This document shows, piece after piece, positions 7,027-14,910 of a DNA stretch of 18,147 nt. The stretch comes from Bacteroidales bacterium UBA3389 (GTDB taxonomy: Bacteria > Bacteroidota > Bacteroidia > Bacteroidales > P3). How positions within the stretch are numbered: the stretch's first letter is position 1; the number at the start of each line of letters is the position of its first letter. The notes under the pieces were generated by a model. That model was not told the DNA's origin and searched no databases. It was given only the letters and a program-made list of their open reading frames with translations. Location of the stretch: assembly GCA_002358835.1 (NCBI GenBank), contig DEPP01000089.1, forward strand, positions 1 through 18,147. The letters run 5' to 3'. A program made the translations under genes and the position numbers.

Positions 7027-7078
7027 GAGGAAAAAATACTCTTTATTCAGGTATGAATAATTTTTTGTTTGGTTTTTC

Positions 7079-7108
7079 TTGGCTTTTCGTCTTTTATTGC
7101 TAAATTTG
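7079..7108 (+). promoter_or_regulatory. Promoter of the TM1266-type regulator-hydG operon
   Basis: TTG at 7079-7081, a 19-base spacer and TAAATTTG at 7101-7108 fit the Bacteroidetes -33/-7 pattern, and the same 19-base spacing is seen ahead of rpmH and pepD. Transcription would start near 7115, leaving a leader of about 90 nt before the ATG at 7204. The leader contains the near-repeat TCCAAAAGT (7119 and 7188) but no recognised riboswitch. Confidence 0.7.
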
Positions 7109-7203
7109 CATCGGCATTTCCAAAAGTCGGACTTGGTTGAACGATTGCTGCAAATGCTTGTTCTAATTAGTTAATTCAATGGTCTGATCCAAAAGTTGAA
7201 CTG

Positions 7204-7458
7204 ATGGAAAAGAGGATAGGTACAATCAGTATTGTGATTCAAGAAAGAAGCGTGGCGGAAAGGGTGAACAAACTCATCTCCGACTATGGCGATTTCATAT
7301 TGGCTCGACAGGGTTTGCCCTTTGCCGACAGGGGAATCTTTATCATAACGTTGATAATTGAAGCTCCGATGGATAAAATCAATGCCTTGACCGGTGTTCT
7401 CGGACGTTTGGAGAATACAGAAGTAAGATCTATTTTGTCGAAAATAAAAAACGCTTAA
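7204..7458 (+). CDS. TM1266 family iron-only hydrogenase system putative regulator
   Basis: This 84-aa protein is a single ACT-like domain: the beta strand IGTISIVIQE (5-14), a helix ERVNKLISDYGDFILARQG with the characteristic glycines, RGIFIITLIIEA (43-54) as a strand pair, and a helix MDKINALTGVLGRLENTEV. Length and pattern fit the TM1266-type family, which is found beside [FeFe]-hydrogenase maturation genes; its exact role is not established. The stop is two bases from the hydG start, so the two are translated from one transcript. That pairing is the strongest support for the call. A NikR-like C-terminal domain fold is the alternative description of the same structure. It has no DNA-binding domain of its own, so regulation by ligand sensing or by protein contact is more likely than by direct operator binding. 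Confidence 0.85.
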   Translation: MEKRIGTISIVIQERSVAERVNKLISDYGDFILARQGLPFADRGIFIITLIIEAPMDKINALTGVLGRLENTEVRSILSKIKNA

Positions 7459-7460
7459 TC

Positions 7461-8867
7461 ATGAATATAGAAGAAAGAAACAAAAACTTTATCGATAGAG
7501 ACAAACTCTATGGTTTGATAGAGGGAAAGAAGCCTTCGCAAACCGAGGTCGATGATATATTGAACAAGGCTTTGAAGTTGAAGGGCTTGGATTTGTATGA
7601 TGTTGCAGCTTTGTTAAGGGTTGAAGATGGGCAACAAATACACCAAATAATGGAGTGTGCAAAGACGGTGAAGGAAGCTATTTACGGCAAACGCTTGGTG
7701 CTTTTCGCTCCAATCTACACCGGCAACGTGTGTATGAATAACTGTACGTATTGTTCGTTCCGAAAGGATAATCATCTGATTAAGCGTAAGATTCTTACTA
7801 TGCAAGAGATTGCCGAAGAAACTTCTGCTTTATTGAAACAGGGACACAAGAGGGCGTTGTTGATTTGCGGAGAAAACAACAAGAATGGTACGGATTATAT
7901 GGTCGAAGCGATAAGAACGACTTACGGAGTGAGGGAACGTGGCGGCAAAGACTACATCAGACGTATCAATGTTGAGCTTGCACCGATGGAAGTTGAGGAT
8001 TTTGCTCGTTTGAAAGCCGAAAAGATAGGTACTTATGTTTGTTTCCAAGAGACGTATGACCAAGTGAAGTATAGCGATTTTCACCCTGCGGGAACTCCTA
8101 AGGCGGATTATTTATATAGATTGACGGTTATGGATCGTGCTATGGAGGGTGGTGTCGATGATGTGGGAATTGGTGCTTTGTTTGGATTGATTGACTATCG
8201 TTTTGAGGTGCTTGCGATGATTGAACACGCAAATCACTTGGAACGTTGCTTTGGTTGCGGTCCTCATACTGTTTCTGTACCGAGAATGGAACCTGCAATA
8301 GGAGCTCCGACTGCTGAAAACATTCCTATGCCTGTCAGTGATGATGACTTCAAGAAGTTAGTTGCTATCATAAGAATCGCATTGCCTTACACCGGTATCA
8401 TACTTTCGACTCGTGAAAGCGACGCTATGAGAAATGAATTGATAAAATACGGTGTCAGTCAAATATCTGCGGCAAGTAAAACGAACCCCGGTAGTTACGC
8501 TCACGAAGAAGAAGGAACGGGAACTCAGTTCTCGACAGGAGATCACAGGACTTTGGAAGAGGTGATTGCGTCTTTGGTCGATGCGGGTTACATTCCATCG
8601 TTCTGCACAGGCTGTTATCGTAAGCACAGAGTGGGAGGTGATTTCATGGATCTTGCAAAGCCGGGCTTGATTAAGCAGTTCTGTTTGCCTAATGCTATGT
8701 TTACGTTTAACGAATATTTGCAGGATTTTGCTTCGGAGCCGCTTCGATTGAAAGGAAAGGAACTTATAAAATCTATGTTTGCCGAAGTAGGTAAGCCTGA
8801 TTTGCTTCCAAAGATTGAGGATAACCTTTGCAAGATTGATAACGGCGAAAGAGATATTTACTTCTAA
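7461..8867 (+). CDS. hydG: [FeFe] hydrogenase H-cluster radical SAM maturase HydG
   Basis: HydG cleaves tyrosine by radical SAM chemistry and delivers Fe-bound CO and cyanide for the hydrogenase H-cluster. The 468-aa length is that of the family. The N-terminal radical SAM cluster motif CX3CX2C is Cys91-Cys95-Cys98 (CMNNCTYC). The C-terminal auxiliary cluster motif CX2CX22C is Cys382-Cys385-Cys408, which separates HydG from the related thiamine enzyme ThiH. The intervening barrel contains the conserved CGENN (136-140) and ERCFGCGPHTVSVPRMEPA (261-279) stretches. All key residues are present, so the enzyme should be functional. It is the second gene after the TM1266-type regulator. HydE, HydF and the hydrogenase itself are not in the window, so maturation genes are dispersed in this genome. 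A bidirectional terminator follows. Confidence 0.97.
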   Translation: MNIEERNKNFIDRDKLYGLIEGKKPSQTEVDDILNKALKLKGLDLYDVAALLRVEDGQQIHQIMECAKTVKEAIYGKRLVLFAPIYTGNVCMNNCTYCSFRKDNHLIKRKILTMQEIAEETSALLKQGHKRALLICGENNKNGTDYMVEAIRTTYGVRERGGKDYIRRINVELAPMEVEDFARLKAEKIGTYVCFQETYDQVKYSDFHPAGTPKADYLYRLTVMDRAMEGGVDDVGIGALFGLIDYRFEVLAMIEHANHLERCFGCGPHTVSVPRMEPAIGAPTAENIPMPVSDDDFKKLVAIIRIALPYTGIILSTRESDAMRNELIKYGVSQISAASKTNPGSYAHEEEGTGTQFSTGDHRTLEEVIASLVDAGYIPSFCTGCYRKHRVGGDFMDLAKPGLIKQFCLPNAMFTFNEYLQDFASEPLRLKGKELIKSMFAEVGKPDLLPKIEDNLCKIDNGERDIYF

Positions 8868-8904
8868 GATTTATTTGAACACCTTTTGATTTTTGTATTA
8901 TAAA

Positions 8905-8948
8905 ACAAAAAACGGCGTATCTTCAAATCAAGATACGCCGTTTTGCTT
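8905..8948. terminator. Bidirectional rho-independent terminator between hydG and leuS
   Basis: AAAACGGCGTATCTT at 8909-8923 pairs perfectly with 8930-8944 (15-bp stem, 6-nt loop CAAATC). On the plus strand it ends in TTTTGCTTT, on the minus strand in a longer T-rich run TTTTTTGTTTT. It lies between the convergent stops of hydG (8867) and leuS (8977) and can serve both. Confidence 0.92.
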
Positions 8949-8976
8949 TGTTTATGTGTTTTGTTCTTTGCTCGTA

Positions 8977-11763
8977 TTATGCAACTATGTTGATGATTTT
9001 CTTCGGTACAAAGATGATTTTCTTCACTGCTTTGCCGTCCAAGAATTTTTGAACATCGCTATTCTTCAATACTTCTTGCTCTATCGTTTCCTTTGTTGCA
9101 TCAAGAGGAAAATCAATCATTGTTCTGGTCTTTCCGTTGATTGAAACAGGGTATTTGAAACTGCTTTCTACCAATACGCTTGGGTCGAAGACAGGGAATT
9201 TTGCAAAGCTGATGCTTTCTTTGTGGCCGAGTTGCTCCCATATTTCTTCGCAAACGTGTGGTGCAAATGGTGAAAGAAGTATCGTAAGCGGTTCTATGAT
9301 TTCTCGTTTGTTGCACTTCATTGCTCCAAGTTCGTTTACGCATATCATAAAGGTTGATACGGCTGTGTTGAGTGAGAATCGCTCGATGTCTTCTTGTACT
9401 TTTTTAATTGTCTTGTGAAGAGTTTTGAGTTCTTCTTTTGAAGCAGCTTCTTCGCTTATGTTGAGTTGGTCTTCTGTGTGGCTGAGTAACCAGAATTTTC
9501 TAACAAATCGGCTTACTCCCTCAATGCCTTTGGTGTCCCAAGGCTTAGATTGTTCGATTGGTCCAAGGAACATTTCGTACAATCTCAATGTATCGGCTCC
9601 GTATTTCTCAACTAAGTCGTCCGGATTCTGCACATTGTAAAGACTTTTACTCATTTTCTCTACTTCGCTTCCGCAGATGTATTTACCGTCTTCAAGTTCA
9701 AATTCTGCTGTTTCAAACTCTGCTCTCCATTTACGAAGTCCTTCGATGTCTAAAACGTCGTTATCAACAAGGCTTATATCGACATGAATCGGGTCGGTCT
9801 CGTATTGGTTTTTCAGATTCAAGGATACATATTTGTTTGTTCCTTTGATTCTATAGACGAATTGGCTTTTGCCTTGAATCATTCCTTGATTGATGAGTTT
9901 TTTGTAAGGTTCGTCTTTGCATACAACGCCTATATCGAAAAGGAATTTGCAGATAAAGCGTGAGTAAAGCAAGTGTCCCGTTGCATGTTCGCTGCCTCCG
10001 ACATACAAATCGACATTTTCCCAATATTCGTTGGCTGCTTTTGAAACAAATTCTTCGTTATTCTTTGGGTCCATGTAACGAATAGAGTAGGCATTTGAGC
10101 CTGCAAAGCCCGGCATTGTGTTGTAGTCGTAACGATATCCGTCTTTGTTGTTCCAATTCTTTGCTCTTGCAAGTGGAGCATCGCCGTTTTCTGTTGGCAG
10201 ATATTTATCTACTTCTGGCAAACGCAAAGGTAGTTCGCTCTCATCAATAGGATAAGGAATCTCGTCTTTGTAATAAACAGGGAAAGGCTCACCCCAATAT
10301 CTTTGACGTGAGAAAATGGCATCTCTCAATCGGTAGTTGGTTGTGCCGAATCCTATTTTCTTGTCTTCTATATTTTGTATAGCGGCTTTTATTGCTTCGG
10401 TTACATCTAATCCGTTTAGGAAATCGGAGTTTATCAACTTACCTGCTTTGCTGTCTTTGCTTTCTTGCCAAGTGTCGGTGTTTGATTCCTCTTCTCCGTT
10501 TGGTACTACGACTTGAACGATTGGAAGGTTGAATTTGCGAGCAAAGGCAAAGTCTCTGCTATCATGAGCTGGTACTGCCATCACTGCACCGCTTCCATAT
10601 CCTGCAAGCACATAATCCGATACCCAAATTGGGATTTTCTCTCCGCTAAATGGGTGAATTGCATAGCTTCCAGTGAATACACCGCTCACTTTCTTCACTT
10701 CGCTTTGGCGTTCTCTCTCACTACGATTCTTTGCCCAAGTAACATATTCTTCAACTTCTGCTTTGCGGTCAGCTGTTGTGAGAGATGAAATCATTTCGTG
10801 CTCAGGACAAAGCACCATAAAGGTAACTCCGAAGATAGTATCGGCTCTTGTAGTGAATATTTCTAAGGCTTCGCCGCTTTCTGTTTTGAATTCAAGGCTT
10901 GCACCGCGACTTTTGCCTATCCAGTTTCTTTGAATCTCTTTGATAGAGTCTGTCCAATCCAAATCGTTTAGCCCTTCGAGTAATCGCTCTGCGTATGCTG
11001 TGATTCTCAAACTCCATTGACGCATTTTCTTTCTTTCAACCGGATAACCGCCTCTTACACTGACTCCGTTTACAACTTCGTCATTGGCAAGTACTGTGCC
11101 TAATTCGCTGCACCAATTAACCATTGAGTCTGATAAATAAGCCAAACGGTAGTTCATTAACAAGTCGCTCTTTTTCTTTTCGTCGAAAGAATTCCATTGT
11201 TCTGCAGTGAAAGTTTCGCAATCTGAGTGTGCTGCATTTACTGCGTTTTCTCCGCCGTTGCCTTGCTTTGAGAAGATTTCTTCAAGTTCTGAGATAGGAC
11301 GTGCTTTCTTGCAATCGTTGCAGTAGTAGCTGTTGAAAAGTTGCAGAAAGGTCCATTGTGTCCATTTATAGTAGCCTTCGTCGCATGTCCTTACCTCTCT
11401 GTCCCAGTCGTATGAGAGTCCGAGTATGTCAAGTTGTTGTCTGTATCTATTGATGTTTTGTTCTGTTGTAATGGCTGGGTGTTGCCCTGTTTGGATTGCG
11501 TATTGCTCTGCAGGTAAACCGTAAGAATCGTATCCCATTGGGTGAAGTACGTTGAAGCCTAGTAAGCGTTTGTATCTCGAAAAGATGTCTGAGGCAATGT
11601 ATCCCAGTGGGTGTCCAACGTGAAGTCCTGCTCCTGATGGATAAGGGAACATATCTAATACGTAATATTTGGGCTTGGTTGTGTCTATTTCTACTTTAAA
11701 GGTTTTGTTATCTGCCCAGAATTTTTGCCACTTTGACTCCGTATCTCTGAAATTGTAATCCAT
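8977..11763 (-). CDS. leuS: Leucyl-tRNA synthetase
   Basis: LeuRS charges tRNA-Leu with leucine in the cytoplasm. The 928-aa protein has class I signatures: HVGH (residues 48-51, the HIGH motif, in PYPSGAGLHVGH) and KMSKS at 703-707. Between them lies the CP1 editing domain (about 230-440) with TTRAD near its start and AHDSRDFAF in the editing site, and then RQRYWGEPFP and the zinc-less Bacteroidetes-type connective insert. The C-terminal tail ends with KKIIFVPKKIINIVA, which fits the family's small C-terminal domain. The length is at the upper end of bacterial LeuRS, as expected for Bacteroidetes. It starts nine bases after the rlmD stop and is the last gene of the minus-strand unit, ending at the bidirectional terminator. 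Nothing abnormal is seen. Confidence 0.98.
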   Translation of the reverse strand: MDYNFRDTESKWQKFWADNKTFKVEIDTTKPKYYVLDMFPYPSGAGLHVGHPLGYIASDIFSRYKRLLGFNVLHPMGYDSYGLPAEQYAIQTGQHPAITTEQNINRYRQQLDILGLSYDWDREVRTCDEGYYKWTQWTFLQLFNSYYCNDCKKARPISELEEIFSKQGNGGENAVNAAHSDCETFTAEQWNSFDEKKKSDLLMNYRLAYLSDSMVNWCSELGTVLANDEVVNGVSVRGGYPVERKKMRQWSLRITAYAERLLEGLNDLDWTDSIKEIQRNWIGKSRGASLEFKTESGEALEIFTTRADTIFGVTFMVLCPEHEMISSLTTADRKAEVEEYVTWAKNRSERERQSEVKKVSGVFTGSYAIHPFSGEKIPIWVSDYVLAGYGSGAVMAVPAHDSRDFAFARKFNLPIVQVVVPNGEEESNTDTWQESKDSKAGKLINSDFLNGLDVTEAIKAAIQNIEDKKIGFGTTNYRLRDAIFSRQRYWGEPFPVYYKDEIPYPIDESELPLRLPEVDKYLPTENGDAPLARAKNWNNKDGYRYDYNTMPGFAGSNAYSIRYMDPKNNEEFVSKAANEYWENVDLYVGGSEHATGHLLYSRFICKFLFDIGVVCKDEPYKKLINQGMIQGKSQFVYRIKGTNKYVSLNLKNQYETDPIHVDISLVDNDVLDIEGLRKWRAEFETAEFELEDGKYICGSEVEKMSKSLYNVQNPDDLVEKYGADTLRLYEMFLGPIEQSKPWDTKGIEGVSRFVRKFWLLSHTEDQLNISEEAASKEELKTLHKTIKKVQEDIERFSLNTAVSTFMICVNELGAMKCNKREIIEPLTILLSPFAPHVCEEIWEQLGHKESISFAKFPVFDPSVLVESSFKYPVSINGKTRTMIDFPLDATKETIEQEVLKNSDVQKFLDGKAVKKIIFVPKKIINIVA

Positions 11764-11772
11764 AACTATGTT

Positions 11773-13188
11773 TTATTTTAATATCAATTCAACTATGTTT
11801 TCCACGTGATGTGTATGAGGGAACATATCGACAGGTCTTATTCTTCCGATTTCGTATTTTGTTGTCAATAGCATTAAGTCCCTTGCTTGTGTTGCAGGAT
11901 TGCATGATATGTAAACAATCTTGCGAGCCTGTGTTTCCAATATTTGATTTATAACACTCTCTGCCATGCCTGCTCGCGGTGGATCGGTGATTATGACGTC
12001 CGGTTTCCCGTTTTCTTTAATGAAGTCTTCGGTTAGTATCTTTGCCATATCACCTGCGTAAAATACTGTGTTGTTTATGTTGTTGAACTCTGAGTTCAAA
12101 CGTGCGTCTTCTACGGCATCTTCAACGTATTCCACGCCTACAACTTTTTTAGCCATCGTTGCAACGTAGTTAGCTATGGTTCCACAGCCTGTGTATAGGT
12201 CATAAACGATGTCATCTTTGGTTATGCCTGCAAATTCTGCTGCTTGGTGATAAAGTCTTTCGGCTTGTGCGGAATTGGTTTGGTAAAAGGTTTTTGGTCT
12301 TATCTTGAAGCGTAATTGCCCTTCGCCATCAAAAGTTGTCATTACTTCTTCTATGTGGTCTTTACCACTATATAATAAGATGTCTTGGTCACCTAAGGTG
12401 TCGTTAAACTTTTCATTGACGCAATACATCAAAGATGTAATTTGCGGAAACTTGGTTTTGATTTCTTCAAGCAAAGGAATAATTTCTTCACTCTGCATTG
12501 CAAAAACGACAACGACCATTAAATCGCCTGTAGTGCTTGTTCTGATGATAAGGTTTCGCATCAAGCCTTGGTGATTTCTTATGTCGTAGAATGGAAGTTG
12601 GCGATTGCGACAGTATTCTCTCAAATGATTTCTTATCTCATTTGAAGGTGATTTTTGTAATCCGCAATATTCTATCTCCAATACTTTATCGAAGAAACCG
12701 GGTACGTGAAAGCCGAATGCACCTTGGTCTTCTACTGTTTTGTCATAGACTTCTTTCCAACTCTTTGTTGAAAAGGTATATTCTAATTTGTTACGATATT
12801 CTTTTTGATTCTCTGATGGTAATATCGGAAGCATATTGGAACAATCCAAATGGGCGATTCGTTCCAAATTGTCCTTAACTTGTTTTTGTTTGTAAAAGAC
12901 TTGGCTTTGGTAATCCATGGTTTGCCATTTGCAACCTCCACAACGTGTAAAGTGTTCGCACATTGGCTCTACTCTGAGTGAAGAATATTTGTGGAATTTG
13001 ATTGCTTTGGCTTGAGCAAAGTTCTTTTTCTTGCGGTAAACCTCCAAATCAACAATATCTCCGGGTACAACAAATGGCACAAACACAACCATATCGTCCA
13101 CTTTTGCTATACAATTTCCTTCAGCAGCAGCTTCTAATATTTCAACTTGCTCGAACAATAATCTTGTTTTTGTTTTTTTTAACTTCAT
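11773..13188 (-). CDS. rlmD: 23S rRNA (uracil-1939-C5)-methyltransferase family protein (RumA/RlmD-like)
   Basis: The protein (471 aa from ATG 13188) has a TRAM domain at about residues 12-68 (VEILEAAAEGNCIAKVDDMVVFVP), an iron-sulfur cluster site Cys77-x5-Cys83-x2-Cys86 plus Cys175, and a SAM-dependent methyltransferase domain with YDLYTGCGTIA, the ITDPPRAG motif and the catalytic cysteine in ISCNPATQARD near residue 428. It methylates a uridine in 23S rRNA; which position is inferred from the family, since RlmCD-type enzymes look alike. The reading frame extends upstream to a TTG at 13275, but the family starts at the TRAM domain and the extension crosses the rpmH terminator, so ATG 13188 is chosen (GGAA lies just before it). 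It is followed at nine bases by leuS. Confidence 0.93.
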   Translation of the reverse strand: MKLKKTKTRLLFEQVEILEAAAEGNCIAKVDDMVVFVPFVVPGDIVDLEVYRKKKNFAQAKAIKFHKYSSLRVEPMCEHFTRCGGCKWQTMDYQSQVFYKQKQVKDNLERIAHLDCSNMLPILPSENQKEYRNKLEYTFSTKSWKEVYDKTVEDQGAFGFHVPGFFDKVLEIEYCGLQKSPSNEIRNHLREYCRNRQLPFYDIRNHQGLMRNLIIRTSTTGDLMVVVVFAMQSEEIIPLLEEIKTKFPQITSLMYCVNEKFNDTLGDQDILLYSGKDHIEEVMTTFDGEGQLRFKIRPKTFYQTNSAQAERLYHQAAEFAGITKDDIVYDLYTGCGTIANYVATMAKKVVGVEYVEDAVEDARLNSEFNNINNTVFYAGDMAKILTEDFIKENGKPDVIITDPPRAGMAESVINQILETQARKIVYISCNPATQARDLMLLTTKYEIGRIRPVDMFPHTHHVENIVELILK

Positions 13189-13205
13189 TTCCGTTGTTAT
13201 AAAAT

Positions 13206-13240
13206 TAAAAAAAGAAGCATTGGAAAATCTCAATGCTTCT
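13206..13240 (-). terminator. Rho-independent terminator downstream of rpmH
   Basis: On the minus strand AGAAGCATTG (13240-13231) pairs with CAATGCTTCT (13222-13213) across an 8-nt loop, followed by a run of seven T (13212-13206). It lies 45 bases after the rpmH stop and only about 18 bases before the rlmD ATG. It may be a partial terminator that lowers read-through into rlmD-leuS, since no clear promoter fits in the remaining space. Confidence 0.85.
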
Positions 13241-13285
13241 CGCAAATATCTCTCGATTTTGTTCTCTTGATTCAAGAGCGGTAAA

Positions 13286-13432
13286 CTATCTTTCGTCAGA
13301 AACGGTTAGTTTATGTCTGCCGTGAGCTCTACGAGCAGCTAAAACTCTTCTACCATTGGCTGTTGCCATTCTTGCTCTGAAACCGTGCTTGTTTACTCTT
13401 TTTCTGCGTGAAGGTTGATATGTTCTTTTCAT
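13286..13432 (-). CDS. rpmH: 50S ribosomal protein L34
   Basis: A 48-aa reading frame, too short for most gene finders' default cut-offs. The sequence MKRTYQPSRRKRVNKHGF followed by RARMATANGRRVLAARR is the L34 signature along nearly its entire length, strongly basic, ending HKLTVSDER. L34 is a structural protein of the large ribosomal subunit. The C-terminal SDER tail is a few residues longer than in the 44-46-aa classical forms, as is common in Bacteroidetes. A good promoter lies just upstream (13458-13488) and a terminator hairpin follows the stop. The gene is not next to rnpA here, as it is in many bacteria; the neighbours are rlmD downstream and a divergent TPR gene upstream. Confidence 0.97.
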   Translation of the reverse strand: MKRTYQPSRRKRVNKHGFRARMATANGRRVLAARRAHGRHKLTVSDER

Positions 13433-13457
13433 CTTATGTTTATTTGTTTTTGAGGTG

Positions 13458-13488
13458 CAAAGGTACGACTTTTTTTTAGATAAGCAAT
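13458..13488 (-). promoter_or_regulatory. Promoter of rpmH
   Basis: On the minus strand TTG (13487-13485), a 19-base spacer and TACCTTTG (13465-13458) match the Bacteroidetes TTG-N19-TAnnTTTG promoter. The ATG at 13432 is about 26 bases beyond the -7 element, giving a short leader. Confidence 0.8.
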
Positions 13489-13558
13489 ATTCGGAGACAT
13501 TTTTTTTGATTTTATTCGATTTTTACCTTGTTTTATTCTCAGAGAATGAGTTTTTTTG

Positions 13559-13566
13559 TACTTTTG
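13559..13566 (+). promoter_or_regulatory. Possible -7 element for the TPR-secG unit
   Basis: TACTTTTG matches TAnnTTTG, followed by GCAAC as often seen in this group, 70 bases before the ATG at 13636. There is no TTG or TTTG at the usual 19-20-base distance, so the promoter is only tentative. Confidence 0.35.
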
Positions 13567-13635
13567 CAACTTGTATTGGTTGAGGGGATTGGAAATTTAA
13601 TAAACTCAAATTAGATATTATACCATCGAAACGGC

Positions 13636-14277
13636 ATGGATAGAAAATTAAACGATATATTGGAAACAGAAGAATCGGACGTTGATTTGATGAGTCTTAT
13701 AAATGTGGAAAGATTGATTGAGAGATACTCGTATTCTTCTGTGCTTTATGCTTATGCTGCAAAGTTTTCGATGATTCTGAATAATCAAAATAAGGATAAA
13801 TACCTGCTTTCGGCTGCCGCATACGTTGCCGAGCGTTCTGCTTTGAAAAAATTCATTGAACAACCTTTGAAAGCGAGAAAAACGAATAAAGAAGTAGAAA
13901 AGCAAGTCGAAGAATCAATTAAACAAAGCAGTGTTAAGCAAGTTGAAGAATCAAATATAATCGAAGAGATAAACAGCTATAGAGAACCGGATCTTTCGGA
14001 AAATCCGACAAGAGAGGAAGTTAGAAAGCGTTTTTTGAGGATAGAACCGCCTGAAACGCCTAATTCGGAGACAGAAACAGAGAGTGCAGAAATTGAAACG
14101 GTGATTAAGCGTTCTGCGACTTCTGATTTCAAAATTGTAACCGAAACAATGGCTCAAATTTATTTGAAACAAGGAAATAAAGACAAGGCTTTGCAAATTT
14201 ATCGTCAACTTTTGGCTGATAATCCAAAAAAAAGTGTTTACTTTGCAGACCGAATCAGAGAGTTGGAACAAGAATAA
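13636..14277 (+). CDS. TPR-containing protein upstream of secG
   Basis: The 213-aa product has an N-terminal helical half (residues 1-85, with an alanine- and tyrosine-rich segment VLYAYAAKFSMIL) and a long charged, Glu/Lys-rich linker (85-155) with low-complexity runs of the type TETESAEIET. It ends with one clear tetratricopeptide repeat at about 170-205 (MAQIYLKQGNKDKALQIYRQLL, then NPKKSVYFADRI). No signal peptide is seen, so it is probably cytoplasmic. A gene of this kind commonly precedes secG in Bacteroidetes, there often together with an LptE-family gene, which is missing here. The next gene, secG, starts 24 bases after the stop. The role is unknown; a scaffolding function is typical of TPRs but not shown. 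Start choice: first ATG in frame, no strong ribosome binding site. Confidence 0.85.
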   Translation: MDRKLNDILETEESDVDLMSLINVERLIERYSYSSVLYAYAAKFSMILNNQNKDKYLLSAAAYVAERSALKKFIEQPLKARKTNKEVEKQVEESIKQSSVKQVEESNIIEEINSYREPDLSENPTREEVRKRFLRIEPPETPNSETETESAEIETVIKRSATSDFKIVTETMAQIYLKQGNKDKALQIYRQLLADNPKKSVYFADRIRELEQE

Positions 14278-14301
14278 ATAACACAAAAAATAGAATTAAA
14301 A

Positions 14302-14649
14302 ATGTTTGTATTTGTAACAGTATTGATTATCGTGGTTGCCGTTTTATTGGCAATAGTTGTATTGGTTCAAAATTCAAAAGGAGGTGGCTTGGCTGCTAAT
14401 TTCGCATCGCAAAATCAGGTTATGGGTGTGCGAAAGACTGCAGACTTCTTAGAAAAAGCTACTTGGACACTTGCAGCCGCAATGTTGGTTTTGTGTCTTG
14501 TTGCAACAGCGTTTTCACCTGGAAAAACAGAAATCGAAAACACTAATGGAACTCAATTGGACCCTAATGCAATAAAAACAACGGTTCCTGCACAAAAAGC
14601 ACCTGCGATGCCTGCAGCTCAACCGATGGAAACACCAAAGGCAAACTAA
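14302..14649 (+). CDS. secG: Preprotein translocase subunit SecG
   Basis: SecG is the small non-essential subunit of the SecYEG protein channel in the inner membrane. The 115-aa product has two transmembrane helices, residues 2-22 and about 52-72, joined by the conserved loop VLVQNSKGGGLAANF (21-35), which is the family signature. The C-terminal tail (75-115) is rich in Thr, Pro and Ala, including APAMPAAQPMETPKAN, and is an extension typical of Bacteroidetes SecG. It is 24 bases downstream of the TPR gene and is followed by a strong terminator, so the two form one unit. Confidence 0.96.
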   Translation: MFVFVTVLIIVVAVLLAIVVLVQNSKGGGLAANFASQNQVMGVRKTADFLEKATWTLAAAMLVLCLVATAFSPGKTEIENTNGTQLDPNAIKTTVPAQKAPAMPAAQPMETPKAN

Positions 14650-14670
14650 GATAGGTAACAATAGAGATTA

Positions 14671-14708
14671 AAAGGGAGTAAGTCGAAAGTGGCTTGCTCC
14701 CTTTTTTT
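14671..14708 (+). terminator. Rho-independent terminator after secG
   Basis: AAAGGGAGTAAG (14671-14682) pairs with CTTGCTCCCTTT (14693-14704) with a single G-U pair and a 10-nt loop, followed by a T-run through 14708. It lies 21 bases after the secG stop. Confidence 0.9.
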
Positions 14709-14831
14709 CTTTGTTTTGTCCGAAATAACTCTTTGTTTTGTTAAATTGATTCTTTGTTTCGGCAAATTGTTTCTTGATTTCGCTAAATCCTTTCTTCGTT
14801 TTACTCGCTTATACCTTTGTTTTTGGTTGAA
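14706..14831. repeat. 21-bp interspersed tandem repeat, array 2 (six units)
   Basis: Units begin at 14706, 14727, 14748, 14769, 14790 and 14811, exactly 21 bases apart, with consensus NNTTCTTTGTTTNNNNAAAT. The unit at 14748 (GATTCTTTGTTTCGGCAAAT) nearly equals that at 6933; CTTGATTTC and CTTCGTTTTA variants are also shared with array 1. The frame that gives seven-residue repeats in array 1 is open here too (14665 to the TAA at 14833-14835; for example ILCFGKL, FLDFAKS, FLRFTRL), but without an ATG. The array begins inside the secG terminator's T-run. Confidence 0.85.
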
Positions 14832-14910
14832 CTAATCGCTGTTTTGGATGTCTAAAATGCATAAATGAGCATGGTTTACTTTTTTTAATCAGGTTTTTTC
14901 TTGAAATGGA
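14832..14910. other. Remaining spacer before the pepD promoter
   Basis: Nothing recognisable was seen here: no gene, RNA fold or repeat unit. Together with the terminator and array 2 it makes up the 337-base gap between secG and pepD. Confidence 0.6.

Larger units (their letters stand above)
6418..7078. other. Long repeat-rich intergenic region between divergent operons
   Basis: Between the two divergent promoters there is no gene of ordinary length. The stretch holds an octamer array (6557-6604), a 22-bp hairpin array (6711-6809), a perfect 8-bp inverted repeat (arms 6824-6831 and 6836-6843), and a 21-bp array (6870-7016) that includes a possible 40-codon reading frame. The remaining sequence (6418-6556, 6605-6705, 7027-7078) shows nothing recognisable apart from an 11-bp word ATTTGACAAAG that occurs at 6381 and again at 6608. 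No tRNA or riboswitch fold was recognised. Confidence 0.7.

Noticed and set aside
7109..7203. Riboswitch in the leader of the TM1266-type regulator-hydG operon
   Set aside because: The leader is about 90 nt, with only a short near-repeat and weak pairing; no conserved riboswitch core was recognised.
13189..13275. N-terminal extension of RlmD to a TTG start
   Set aside because: The extension contains the rpmH terminator hairpin and is absent from the family's usual start at the TRAM domain.
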